DNA from: a bacterium
GTDB taxonomy: Bacteria > Verrucomicrobiota > Verrucomicrobiia > Limisphaerales > RI-55
Assembly (NCBI GenBank): GCA_016124235.1
Contig: WGOC01000002.1
Coordinates: 186,001 to 250,000, forward strand
DNA: 64,000 nucleotides
Reading direction: 5' to 3'
The notes beneath the pieces were generated by a model. That model was given only the letters and a program-made list of their open reading frames with translations, was not told the DNA's origin and made no database searches. Positions 50,094 through 59,527 of this stretch are shown here, piece after piece (within the stretch, counting starts at the first letter, position 1; each line of letters starts with the position of its first letter). A program made the translations under genes and the position numbers.

Positions 50094-52027
50094 GCTTTGG
50101 CAATGGGCTCCGAAGTCGAGGCCTCGTCAGTTGGCAACACACACGCGGCCGGATGATCCCACCCCTGTTTCTGCAGCTCGGCGATCACGCCTTCCACTTC
50201 CGGTTCGTAAATGGCCACAACCGCAATGTCATTCTGTTTCGGTTTGATTCCCATCGACATGGGCGAAACTTTTTCACCCCGCCGGATCGCCAGAATCACA
50301 AAACGCTCCTGTTGCGATTTTCCCGCCGATGGTTTGGCAACTTCATTCGCGGCCTCCTTCTCATCGGATTCATCCGCCGGAAGTGGTTGATGAATAAAAT
50401 ATGCGATCTTGATTTGATCGTGCCGCAGGCGCACTTCCCAACGCTCGGTGTCGTGCGGACCATCAAACAGAATGTCGGCGTCGATTTTTTTGAGATGCTT
50501 CGGCAGGCCCGCATCCGGCAGCACCTGCAACGCGACCAGCCCTTTCGGCACACCAAAATATTCCCGCGCGTGCGAGACGAACAAACCATTCAGGTGATCG
50601 TTGCCGGAAAGGCCGATGGCCGTGCCGACGAGTTCAAATTGTGCGCGCGTCAAAACCCTTTCCTCGAGCGCGTCGCCATAGACGACGTTGTGTCCGCGCT
50701 CCTGCGCATTCCGACATCGTTTCGGATCGGTATCAATAAACACCACCGGCACGCCATGGCGCTTGAGCTCCTCGCCGAGTGCCAGCGCCAATCCGTCCGC
50801 GTGAAGGATACCGACGCGGTTCCGCCCCGGCAGACGCAATTTCAAAAACGACGCCACCGGTCGCGCGGTCAATCCGGCAAGCACGACCGTCGATGCAATC
50901 GTCAAAAAGACCAAACCGCGAAGCGAACTGCCACCGGCCATTTCCTGATGCGCCATGGCGTCAGCCGTCAGCGACGTAATCGCGGCGGCGATGATGCCGC
51001 GCGGCGCCACCCACGCGATGAAGTGGCGCTCGTTCGCCGTGAGTTTGGCGCCCTCCGTGGAGACCCAGGCTCCCAACGGACGCACGACAAACACGAGCGC
51101 CGCCACGACTCCCGCGCCGCGCCAGCCCAACGCGGTGATGTCTTTCATGGAAACATCCGCCGCCAACAAGACGAACAACACACCTACCAACAGCACGGTC
51201 AATTGATCTTTGAATTCGCGCAATTCACGAACTGAATCCCCGCTCACCCAACCAACCGCAATGCCGGCGATCGTTACGGCCATGATTCCGGCGTTCGGAA
51301 CAACCGCTTCACAACCGGTGAACAAAAGGATCACCGACGCGAGCACAAAGATGTTTTCCAACCCGTGCGGAATGACATTGCGCAACTTCAACAATCCGCC
51401 AAGGCCGAGCCCGCCGAGCAGGCCGGCCGATGCGCCAAACCCAAGCCGGAATACGATTCCCAGTCCGAGTGACCCAAGCGATTGCGCCACCGAAGGCGCT
51501 AGAACGATCTGCAAGGTGAGCGACGCCATGATCGCACCGATCGGATCAATCAATACGCCTTCCGCCTCCAGGATCGTTTTCAATCGCGGATGCAAACGCA
51601 TGTCCCGCAGGAGCGGTGTCACCACCGTGGGCCCGGTGACGATGACCAGGCTGCCGAACAACAACGACAATCGCCACGACCAGTTCATGATCAGGCCCGC
51701 GGCGACCATTGCTCCCAGCATCGTGATTAACGCTCCCACCGTGACCAAAAATCGGATGGGTCGCTCCTGCCGGCGCAGACGCGACGCCTGCAAATTCAAA
51801 CCGCCCTCAAACAAAATGATCGCCACACCAAGTTCCGCCAAACCGAACAAGCCCGCTCCAAGGGAACGCGGACGCACCCAATGCAGCCCTTCCGGGCCCA
51901 GCACCGCACCGGCCGCGAGCAAAAGTATGATCGCGGGAAAACGGAGATGCCGGGCCAGCGACTGGCACAACACTCCCGCCATCATGGCGATGCCGATCGT
52001 CAGCAACGTGTGGTAGGAATCTTCCAT
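50090..52027 (-). CDS. Na+/H+ (cation:proton) antiporter, CPA1/NhaP type
   Basis: 645 residues: about 12-13 transmembrane helices (1-400) with LAELGVAIILFEGGLNL, VTGPTVVTPLLRDMRLHPRL and EAEGVLIDPIGAI (the DP pair near the transport site), then a TrkA_N/RCK-like cytoplasmic domain (about 405-520) and a soluble tail. In the RCK domain the nucleotide-binding loop reads GILHADGLALALGEEL, lacking the usual G-x-G-x-x-G. Controls cytoplasmic pH and Na+. Overlaps the tyrosine phosphatase gene by 4 bases. Confidence 0.93.
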   Translation of the reverse strand: MEDSYHTLLTIGIAMMAGVLCQSLARHLRFPAIILLLAAGAVLGPEGLHWVRPRSLGAGLFGLAELGVAIILFEGGLNLQASRLRRQERPIRFLVTVGALITMLGAMVAAGLIMNWSWRLSLLFGSLVIVTGPTVVTPLLRDMRLHPRLKTILEAEGVLIDPIGAIMASLTLQIVLAPSVAQSLGSLGLGIVFRLGFGASAGLLGGLGLGGLLKLRNVIPHGLENIFVLASVILLFTGCEAVVPNAGIMAVTIAGIAVGWVSGDSVRELREFKDQLTVLLVGVLFVLLAADVSMKDITALGWRGAGVVAALVFVVRPLGAWVSTEGAKLTANERHFIAWVAPRGIIAAAITSLTADAMAHQEMAGGSSLRGLVFLTIASTVVLAGLTARPVASFLKLRLPGRNRVGILHADGLALALGEELKRHGVPVVFIDTDPKRCRNAQERGHNVVYGDALEERVLTRAQFELVGTAIGLSGNDHLNGLFVSHAREYFGVPKGLVALQVLPDAGLPKHLKKIDADILFDGPHDTERWEVRLRHDQIKIAYFIHQPLPADESDEKEAANEVAKPSAGKSQQERFVILAIRRGEKVSPMSMGIKPKQNDIAVVAIYEPEVEGVIAELQKQGWDHPAACVLPTDEASTSEPIAKA

Positions 52028-52191
52028 TTCAGAGCGCCGCGTGCTCGACGTGGCGTGGCGATTTAACCGCGATCAACCTCCCAAGGCGACACGAAACCCA
52101 CCGAATCATCTTTCGACATTGCGCGCGAAAGAATTGCCCACCACCGAACGCCATACCAGTTCGTTGTCGGATGACTTGAAATGTTCGCGGT

Positions 52192-53583
52192 CTAATTTCG
52201 CACCGCTTTCATCAGGTCGTCCATTGCTTGAAAAATCTTCGGCTCGATACTCGTTTGAAACGGGCCGTAGTAGCCGTAGTAAATCAAGGACGATTCGGCT
52301 TCGTAACCGCCCTCCTTCAATATGCGGATGTTCGGAATGTAACACGGCACTTCGTAGGCGTAACCGATGGTCCACGGATGATCCGAACGATAGAGGCGTT
52401 TAAACGCGCGTCCGTAATCCACGACGACTTCGCCGGCCATTGCCAGAAACGTCAGGTCATCGCCGATTCGCACCGCGGACATCGGCAGCGGAACTTCCTT
52501 CGGCAACGGTTCGCCGGCATCCAGCTTTTTGAGAAACATCTCTGCCCGACGACGAATGAACTGGTCACTGCTTTTGGTGTCCGCTTCGAGTCCGGCACGA
52601 TCGGGCAACGGCAAAAAGGGCAGCGCCACTTCGCGATACGCATGACGCATTTCACCGGCGACGGGTCGCATCGGCCGGTCCAGCACGCTCGCCACCGCAC
52701 CGGCGAGTTCAAGCCCGTGACGTTTGGCGTCCATCAAGGTGCCGCGCAGATACGGATTACTGTCGGCGCCCATGCCCGTGAGGTAGAGCGCCGTCACGCC
52801 CGGGTACAGCCCCTCCAATTGTTGGCGCGTGTACGCCATGTAATCGCCGCTCACGACATAAAAATCATCGCCCTGAATGCTCGTGCCGTGGCAGGCGTAG
52901 CCAAAAACGATTCCGCGCAGTTTGCCGTCCGGTGAACTCACACGCAGCACCGGCACATCCCAATCCACCGGACCATCCAGGTTCTCGCCAAAGTTCACCC
53001 CCTCAGGTTGGTAAATGCGGCGGTTGATCGCGAACGTCGCGCGGCCGACGCCGTATTCCAACTTAGCGGGTTGCAAATCGTTCACCGCTGCCACCACGAC
53101 GTCCACCAGCGCAGCGCGCAAGCGCGCCCCGTATTCGATCACGGTTTCGTGATCCTTTTCCGGCATGATGGCCATGACTTCAAGGGTGTGCTCAAGAATG
53201 GGCGCGCTGTGGGTGTGGCTCGGCACCACCATGACCGAGCCGCGCGGAAGCCCGTGTTCCTGCGCAAGTCGTTCATACACCGGCTCGATGAATGTCCGGC
53301 TGACCTCGCAATTATCGAGCGCCACGAAAACGAACGGCTCCCCGCCACTCGAGCGCAAAGCGAACGCCTCCACCTTCAACGGCGAATCCACCCGCTCGCT
53401 CGCCTTCTTCCGGGCCGCGTAGCCGGCCAGATGGATCGGCTTTTCGGGGGTGATGTCACGCACCGCAAAGCCCGCTTCGAGCATCTCCGCCGCGCGGATC
53501 GGTTGACTCATGACCAGCGGCGGCAAAACAACGGCGAGCATGACGACAAACAGGCGGCGACGGACAATATTGGCGTGGTTCAT
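52192..53583 (-). CDS. Neutral/alkaline ceramidase N-terminal-like hydrolase
   Basis: 463 residues with a signal peptide (RRRLFVVMLAVVLPPLVMS). The ceramidase_alk N-terminal fold is indicated by AGFAVRDITPEKPIHLAGY (about 37-55), VFVALDNCEV, zinc motif SHTHS (122-126), GYACHGTS and YLTGMGADSNPY. The C-terminal ceramidase domain of true ceramidases is missing, so it is probably a related amidase or hydrolase. Such single-domain proteins are common in Verrucomicrobia and Planctomycetes. Divergent from the acyltransferase gene at 53785. Confidence 0.9.
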   Translation of the reverse strand: MNHANIVRRRLFVVMLAVVLPPLVMSQPIRAAEMLEAGFAVRDITPEKPIHLAGYAARKKASERVDSPLKVEAFALRSSGGEPFVFVALDNCEVSRTFIEPVYERLAQEHGLPRGSVMVVPSHTHSAPILEHTLEVMAIMPEKDHETVIEYGARLRAALVDVVVAAVNDLQPAKLEYGVGRATFAINRRIYQPEGVNFGENLDGPVDWDVPVLRVSSPDGKLRGIVFGYACHGTSIQGDDFYVVSGDYMAYTRQQLEGLYPGVTALYLTGMGADSNPYLRGTLMDAKRHGLELAGAVASVLDRPMRPVAGEMRHAYREVALPFLPLPDRAGLEADTKSSDQFIRRRAEMFLKKLDAGEPLPKEVPLPMSAVRIGDDLTFLAMAGEVVVDYGRAFKRLYRSDHPWTIGYAYEVPCYIPNIRILKEGGYEAESSLIYYGYYGPFQTSIEPKIFQAMDDLMKAVRN

Positions 53584-53784
53584 GGCGGTCTTGGGTTGGC
53601 GCGTAGCCTAGCCGCCTCCGAGGCTAATGCCAGACTCATTACCAAATCGGCCGGCCGAAAGAGTGTTTCCTGGTCGTCACAGGATAATTCTTCCAAGCAG
53701 GCAGACGATTGGGTAACTTGACTCCGTTCCGAAATCACCGCCGATGCATCGCAACGCGCTCCGGTGAACACGGGACCACAGCCC

Positions 53785-54579
53785 ATGCAAGCCGCCGCGC
53801 CAACTTCGAAAACGGGCCTGCCAGCATCGCTCGCAGGAGTCCTCCCCGCCACCGCGCCGGTCGAGATGGGCGCGTATCAATTGCGGATGACGACCTCGGC
53901 GGCCGACCTCCAGCTTGCCCAGGCATTGCGCTTCCGCGTGTTCAACCTGGAACTGCACGAAGGCCTAGCACAATCGTACGAAACCGGGCTGGACTCCGAT
54001 CAATTCGATGCCGTCTGCGATCACTTGCTGGTCGAGGAACAAAAGACCGGCAGCGTCGTCGGCACCTACCGCATGCAAACCGGCCGCGCCGCCCGGGCGA
54101 ACCTCGGCTATTACAGCGCCCAGGAATTCGATTTCAGCGTCTACGAAAAAGTGCGCGACGAAGTCATTGAGCTGGGTCGCGCCTGCGTGCACAAGGATCA
54201 CCGCAATTTCGCCGTCCTGAATCTGCTTTGGAAAGGCATCGCGCGTTACGCCCACCAGCACAACGCCCGCTACCTGATCGGCTGCAGCTCGCTCACGTCC
54301 CAGGACGCCGCAGAAGGGGCCGCGCTGTACCGGAGCTTCCAAAAATATCTCGCGCCGGAAGACCTGCGCACCTCGCCCCTGCCCGCCTGCGCGTGTCCGC
54401 TGGACCAGACCATCGAACCCGCCCCCAAGGCGCCCAAGCTCCTTTCCGCCTACTTGATGATCGGCGCCAAGATTTGCGGTGCCCCGGCCATCGATCGTGA
54501 ATTCAAGACCATCGACTTCCTCACCTTGCTGGATTTGAAATCCCTGCCCGCCCGCGTCGCCGACCGGTTCCTGGGTTGA
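53785..54579 (+). CDS. GNAT-type acyltransferase (hemolysin/OlsB-like)
   Basis: 264 residues from ATG 53785 (a GTG at 53764 is the alternative). The fold resembles ornithine-acyl N-acyltransferase / putative hemolysin proteins: ALRFRVFNLELHEG, FDAVCDHLLVEEQKTGSVVGTYRM, VIELGRACVHKDHRNFAVLNLLWKGI and LIGCSSLTS are the conserved blocks. OlsB makes lyso-ornithine lipid from an acyl-ACP; the second enzyme (OlsA) is not in the window, so substrate is uncertain. Likely cytoplasmic or membrane-peripheral. Confidence 0.88.
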   Translation: MQAAAPTSKTGLPASLAGVLPATAPVEMGAYQLRMTTSAADLQLAQALRFRVFNLELHEGLAQSYETGLDSDQFDAVCDHLLVEEQKTGSVVGTYRMQTGRAARANLGYYSAQEFDFSVYEKVRDEVIELGRACVHKDHRNFAVLNLLWKGIARYAHQHNARYLIGCSSLTSQDAAEGAALYRSFQKYLAPEDLRTSPLPACACPLDQTIEPAPKAPKLLSAYLMIGAKICGAPAIDREFKTIDFLTLLDLKSLPARVADRFLG

Positions 54580-54652
54580 CGACCGGACACTCTTTTTCTT
54601 GGGCACTTTCTGATGCTCGCCTCGCGGCGGAAGGTCATCTAACTTCGGCGCG

Positions 54653-55783
54653 TTGCGTTACTTTGACCATAATGCCACTTCGCCGTTGAGCACAATCGCC
54701 CGCCAGGCCTGGCTCGATGCGATCGAACGATTTCCCGGCAATCCGTCCAGCCCGCATCGGGTCGGTGCGCGCGCGGACAATGCGCTAAATGATGCCCGCC
54801 AGGCGGCGGCCCAATGGCTGGGATGCTCGCCGCTGGATCTGGTTTGGACCAGTGGCGCGACGGAGGCCAACAACGTCGTATTTCATCACGCCGCGCAGGT
54901 GGCTGAAGCCGAGGCCTGGTTGTCGGCGATCGAACATCCCAGCGCGCACGCCGCGGCACGAAAATATTTTGGCGACCGCGTCCAACTCATTCCGGCGACC
55001 GCCGATGGCGTAACCGATCTTAACTGGCTCGCCGATCGGCTGAAAGCGCACCGCCCGGCCCTCGTTGCCATCATGGCGGCCAACAACGAAACCGGTGTTT
55101 TGCAGCCGTGGTCAGAGGCGCTGGCACTCTGTCGCGAGCACGGCATTCCGTTCGCGTGTGACGCAGCACAATGGATCGGCAAACTGCCCGCCGCCGGTCT
55201 GGGCGAGTGCGATTTGGTGATGGGCTGCGCGCACAAGTTCGGCGGGCCGCAGGGGGTCGGTTTCATGAAAATCCCGGATGGCTTCCGGCCGTTGCTGGTC
55301 GGCGGACCGCAGGAGGACGGACATCGTGCCGGCACGGAAAACGTGGCCGGCATCCACGCCATGACGGCGGCGTGGGCCGAGCGCGAACGGCAGCTTGCCG
55401 ACAGTGAACAGGAATTACGTCAAAGCTGGCGGGACCAATTCATCGCCGACCTCGGCAAGGCGCTCCCGGAGGTTGAGGTGCTTGGCAACCCGGTACCGCG
55501 GCTCTGGAATACGGTGGCGGCACTGATGCCGGCTTCCGCGGATTGTCGTCGGCGCTGGGTGGTGCAACTGGATAAACTTGGATTCGCCGTTTCCACCGGT
55601 TCGGCTTGCGCGAGCGGCAAGGAAAAGCCGTCGCATGTATTGACCGCGATGGGACGCCATCCAAGGGAAGCGGACCGGATGCTGCGCTTTAGCGCCGGTT
55701 GGGAAACGTCAGCGGATGACTGGCGCGCCTTGCTCGACGCCGTCCGGTCGGCACACGACGCATTGAGCGCAAGGGTTTCGTAA
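54653..55783 (+). CDS. Cysteine desulfurase-family aminotransferase (class V)
   Basis: 376 residues. PLP-dependent removal of sulfur from cysteine is the expected reaction. Motifs: YFDHNATSPL at the start, TSGATEANN (66-74), SAIEHPSAH, CDAAQWIGK, PLP Lys in CAHKFGGPQG (Lys195), GTENVAG and the catalytic Cys loop STGSACASGKEKPSHVL (Cys319). The only usable start is TTG 54653 directly before RYFDHNAT. 73 bases after the acyltransferase gene. NifS/IscS-type; no iron-sulfur or tRNA-thiolation genes lie nearby, so its pathway is open. Confidence 0.93.
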   Translation: MRYFDHNATSPLSTIARQAWLDAIERFPGNPSSPHRVGARADNALNDARQAAAQWLGCSPLDLVWTSGATEANNVVFHHAAQVAEAEAWLSAIEHPSAHAAARKYFGDRVQLIPATADGVTDLNWLADRLKAHRPALVAIMAANNETGVLQPWSEALALCREHGIPFACDAAQWIGKLPAAGLGECDLVMGCAHKFGGPQGVGFMKIPDGFRPLLVGGPQEDGHRAGTENVAGIHAMTAAWAERERQLADSEQELRQSWRDQFIADLGKALPEVEVLGNPVPRLWNTVAALMPASADCRRRWVVQLDKLGFAVSTGSACASGKEKPSHVLTAMGRHPREADRMLRFSAGWETSADDWRALLDAVRSAHDALSARVS

Positions 55784-55905
55784 TCGAAACGCGAGACCGG
55801 TCGTTTGCGCTTCCATGCTGAACGGAGCAGCGGAGCACTCGCGCTTTGCCGACTCAAACGCCTACTTTTTTTCCAATGCCGATTTAGACCGAACGCCGCT
55901 CGAAA

Positions 55906-57816
55906 TCACAAACCCGGCGGCGTGGGAGCAAAGGTCTTCAACGTGAAGCCGTCCGGTCCAACGGAGCCGGCATACACGGAGATGTAGAAGTATTTTTCCA
56001 CTTTCTCGAACGGCGGCAACAGGGAGAAGTCCACCCAGTCGTTCAAGTTGACGCCCTTGCCCGACGCTTCGGCGGCGGCAAAAAGTTGGTGCAACATCAA
56101 CGCGGTGGGATTGATCGCCGACGGGTCCTTGTCCGTCACGGCGTCCCAGAGGGACCGCACACCGAGGCGGTCATTCGAGTAACCAAACATGCCGGTGTTG
56201 AAGCCGCCCACCTTGTTGGCTGCCGCCTGCAAACCGGGCTTGGTGATCAATGAACCATCCGCGGGCGCCTTGCCTTCGAGAAACGATTTCAACAGGTCAA
56301 GATCAGTGGCCAGCGCGAGATAACCCCGGGCCGCGGCAAACGCGAAGGTTTGCATCGGCGGGGCGCCCTGGCCGCTGTTGGGCACGCCCATCGGCACGGC
56401 AATCGACCACACCTTCGTCCCGGCGATTTCGCTTTCCTCGAGTTTCGCAACGTCCGGCGGGATCATTCCCATCAACGTCTTGATCGACGCGGCCAGCTCT
56501 CCGGGTTTGGGGGAACTGATCAAGGCCACTTGCGGCGGGCTGCCGGTTGCCGTCGTCTTTCGATCCGCAGGCAGAACCTGCCACGTGATGGCATCGTCAC
56601 CGAGGTTGCCGACAAATTGCGTGCGAAAGTCAAAGGAGGAATCCTTGTCCTTCCCGATGCCATCGACCGACATGCGCACGATGCCGCCGACCTGCGGCGA
56701 GACATCCATGAGCATCGCCTCGAGCGTGTTCCAGGCACGCATCAAATCGATCCGCGTTCGAGAAAATGCCAGGGCATCGGCCGGCACGTAGGGCGGCGGC
56801 TTGGCGTCCTTGGCTTCAAACTCCATCATTCGCAACAGTCCACGACGGGCTGACTCGGGAACACGAACTGAGAGTTCGCCAAAACCACCACTACTTTCCC
56901 ACCGTCCAGCGAAGGCGATCGTTTTCAGTCCGCCAAGCCCCACCGCGGCAAGTATCCGGCCAGGATTCAATCCCATGGGCATCTTCGAGGGAGCCCCTGA
57001 CAACGCCTGTCCCGCCGCGGTGACCACCGGTTCGATATTGAACCAACCGTACATCGTGGCGTCGCTGAACATGGCCTTGTAGTCGGGCATAAACGAAGTC
57101 GACTCGGACAACGCCAAAACCGCGCCACCGGTCTGCAGGCGTAAAACTTTTTCGAGATCGAGCGCACTGGAACCCGCGATGAACAGAGTGCCGGATTGAC
57201 CGACATAAAAGTCGTGCGACACCGGCTTGGTTGGCTGCCCAGCCGAACCGTCCGCGTTTGGTTCATTCTGGTCGTGATCGTCGTCAGTCTTTTTCGCGGG
57301 CGGCGCCGGAGGGGTCACCTGAAGGACCGTAAAATTCGTGCCAGCGATGTTGGTCGACGTCACTGGATCATTTCCTGAGGCGAGCTTCTCGCGCGCTTGC
57401 TGGAGCAGTTCACTGACTCGTGCCGCCCGATCACGACTGTCCACCAGGATGATGAGTCCCGGGGTGGAACCGGGCTGTGCGGGCCAGCCATTGCGAGTGA
57501 CCGCCACCGTCACCTGCCCCTGCGCAAGGTCGAGAATATTGGTGAGGCTGATGCCCATTTCGCTTTCAAACGGCTTGAGCAATTCCGCGTCGAGCTTGCC
57601 CCAAAACTTTTCCACAAACGGCTGCAGCGACGGCTCGCTCCAAAGCTGCGTTTGCGGCATCTGATGAAAAAGCCGACGCGCTGCGGCCATGTCCGGGACG
57701 GTGAAAATGCCCAACGTATCCGCCGGCAACAAACGGTCGGGCGGCGGCACGGCCTGGGCGCGGACCACGGTTTGCAGGCAGGCGGCGGTCAGGATGCTGA
57801 AGAAAATCTGTTTCAT
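55906..57816 (-). CDS. Exported protein of DUF3352-like type
   Basis: 636 residues with a signal peptide (MKQIFFSILTAACLQTVVRAQA). Mature region opens PPDRLLPADTLGIFTVPDMAAARRLFHQMP, a pattern I associate with large uncharacterised PVC secreted proteins that follow 'LP.dt....-vpd...' blocks. There is an Asp/Glu-rich linker (KKTDDDHDQNEPNADG, about 175-190). No catalytic motif seen. Convergent with the cysteine desulfurase gene. Confidence 0.8.
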   Translation of the reverse strand: MKQIFFSILTAACLQTVVRAQAVPPPDRLLPADTLGIFTVPDMAAARRLFHQMPQTQLWSEPSLQPFVEKFWGKLDAELLKPFESEMGISLTNILDLAQGQVTVAVTRNGWPAQPGSTPGLIILVDSRDRAARVSELLQQAREKLASGNDPVTSTNIAGTNFTVLQVTPPAPPAKKTDDDHDQNEPNADGSAGQPTKPVSHDFYVGQSGTLFIAGSSALDLEKVLRLQTGGAVLALSESTSFMPDYKAMFSDATMYGWFNIEPVVTAAGQALSGAPSKMPMGLNPGRILAAVGLGGLKTIAFAGRWESSGGFGELSVRVPESARRGLLRMMEFEAKDAKPPPYVPADALAFSRTRIDLMRAWNTLEAMLMDVSPQVGGIVRMSVDGIGKDKDSSFDFRTQFVGNLGDDAITWQVLPADRKTTATGSPPQVALISSPKPGELAASIKTLMGMIPPDVAKLEESEIAGTKVWSIAVPMGVPNSGQGAPPMQTFAFAAARGYLALATDLDLLKSFLEGKAPADGSLITKPGLQAAANKVGGFNTGMFGYSNDRLGVRSLWDAVTDKDPSAINPTALMLHQLFAAAEASGKGVNLNDWVDFSLLPPFEKVEKYFYISVYAGSVGPDGFTLKTFAPTPPGL

Positions 57817-57889
57817 AAGGCTGAATTAAAACACGGTGCTCCGATCAAGCGTTTCATGAATGTTGGGATGAAACGTGTCCCGGAAGCGA

Positions 57890-58489
57890 TTATAATTTTG
57901 TCCGCTTTCTTTCCTCGCCGGTGCGAGCCAACCGCACCCGCAGGTCCTCCAGATCCGCCGCCGTGTTGACGTTGGTGAGTTCAAAGTGCCGCGCCCGAGG
58001 CAGTCGGAAACTCGCCGCGCGGAGCGTCATCGCCAGCTTTTGGATCGAACGCTCGCCGTCTGCGATCAATTGCTGGACCGCCGGCAACGCGCTTGCGGGC
58101 AACGCGGCCGGAAAACCAAATCCCTTGGCCGTTCGCACAAACACCGACCGCTTCGTCGAGCTGGCTTTTTGTCGAAGGGCGGCCAACAGCTCCGCGGAAA
58201 TGAGCGGCATGTCGCAGGAAACGAACAGGCACCACGCAGCGCGCGTTTTGGACAACCCCGTGAGCATGCCCCCCAGCGGACCACACGATGGCACGGCATC
58301 TTTCCGAATCGTGCGAACACGAATTCCAGTCCTGCGGACGACTAAGCGAACGTGCTGCAGCAACGACCGACCGTGCACGACGATCTGTGATTTATCGCGT
58401 CCCATGCGCGAACTTCGGCCGCCCGCCAAAATGAAGGCGCACCAATTCGTCTCCGGCGTTTTCCCGGCTGGGCGGCGTTTCAACTCCAT
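57890..58489 (-). CDS. mobA: Molybdenum cofactor guanylyltransferase
   Basis: 199 residues from ATG 58489 (GTG 58501 possible). MobA attaches GMP to molybdopterin to give the guanine dinucleotide cofactor. The GTP-binding signature LAGGRSSRMGRDK (21-33) is complete; then CGPLGGMLTGLSKTRAAWCLFVSCDMPL carries the usual CDMP metal-binding block, and the C-terminal HFELTNVNTAADLE motif is conserved. Overlaps the end of the glycosyltransferase gene by 10 bases. No other molybdenum cofactor gene is in the window. Confidence 0.9.
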   Translation of the reverse strand: MELKRRPAGKTPETNWCAFILAGGRSSRMGRDKSQIVVHGRSLLQHVRLVVRRTGIRVRTIRKDAVPSCGPLGGMLTGLSKTRAAWCLFVSCDMPLISAELLAALRQKASSTKRSVFVRTAKGFGFPAALPASALPAVQQLIADGERSIQKLAMTLRAASFRLPRARHFELTNVNTAADLEDLRVRLARTGEERKRTKL

Positions 58490-59415
58490 CGTCGCAGGCA
58501 CGCCGCGAACACTTCTTCCGGCGAAATCGCGGTCAATCCCGCCGGGTGTTTGAGTAATTCAAACTGCAAACTGGGTGGCCGCCAAATCTCGGCCTTGGTT
58601 TCGCCCCAGAGCAGGAGTCCCGGCAGACCCACCGCCGCCGCGAGATGGGAGATACCGGAGTCGTGTCCCATGAAGCCTTTGGCCAAACCGAGCAGTTGCG
58701 CGAGATCGGTCAGCGGCAGGCTGCGCGCAATAGCGATTCGGTTCGCGGGCAGGTCCTTGGCGAGTCGCTCAAGGCGTCCACCTTCGGATTCACCGCCGAC
58801 CAGAAGAACGTTAAGATCCGACTCCGCCACCAATTGCCGGACCAGCACCCGCCAGCCGGACTCCGGCCAGTTCTTCTTTTCACTGCCGCTGCCGGGATGC
58901 ACCGCAAGCCAGGAGCCGGTGCTCATCGCCATCTTCAAGGAAGATGCCGGTCCGTTGTCCGTCCGTTCAATGTTCAACCCCGGGAATTGCTCCGCCGAAA
59001 AAATCGCCAAGCGCTCCAGCGGCTTCAAAAAGCATTGGGTTGCGTGGATGTTTTCCGCTTCATCGGGTCGGTGCGGTCCGGCGATGAACTGGCCCGTGCA
59101 ACAAAATCCAATATTCTGCTGAAAGATTCCGTCGGGATCGTACAAGAAGGAAATGATCAGATCGAACTCGCTGAAGTAATCACGCAACGACTCATCCAGT
59201 TTGCCGCCGCGGGCAAAGAACCCGGCCATCGCCCGTGATTCGATGGAATGCACCCGCTCCGCCAGGCCGCCCGCGACCGCGAGCTGCGCGATCCGGGGAT
59301 AGCCCAGCACTTCCACCGCGTTCGCCGGCAGGTTGGTCTTGATGGCCTGTAATACCGGCAGCGTGAGGATGAAATCCCCGATGGCTCCGCCGCGAATGAC
59401 CAGTATCTTGCCCAT
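58480..59415 (-). CDS. Glycosyltransferase family 9 protein (heptosyltransferase-like)
   Basis: 311 residues from ATG 59415 (MGKILVIRGGAIGDFILTLPVLQAI, the standard GT9 opening). Donor-binding C-terminal half shows LAVHPGSGSEKKNWPESGW and GHDSGISHLAAAVGLPGLLLWGET. GT9 enzymes add heptose or related sugars to the lipopolysaccharide core at the inner membrane. The acceptor cannot be told. Divergent from ribD; overlaps mobA. Confidence 0.92.
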   Translation of the reverse strand: MGKILVIRGGAIGDFILTLPVLQAIKTNLPANAVEVLGYPRIAQLAVAGGLAERVHSIESRAMAGFFARGGKLDESLRDYFSEFDLIISFLYDPDGIFQQNIGFCCTGQFIAGPHRPDEAENIHATQCFLKPLERLAIFSAEQFPGLNIERTDNGPASSLKMAMSTGSWLAVHPGSGSEKKNWPESGWRVLVRQLVAESDLNVLLVGGESEGGRLERLAKDLPANRIAIARSLPLTDLAQLLGLAKGFMGHDSGISHLAAAVGLPGLLLWGETKAEIWRPPSLQFELLKHPAGLTAISPEEVFAACLRRWS

Positions 59416-59527
59416 GCAACGGGCCATTTTTGGAGGAAAGTCACCACAGGTTCAATTGAAAGAACACAGGCCTCCGGCGGAGAGAATCGACATCCGGACC
59501 GGGAACCCGCACACTCACGCCATCGCA

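Noticed and set aside
59416..59527. FMN riboswitch before ribD
   Set aside because: The spacer is only 112 bases and I see none of the conserved RFN-element blocks.
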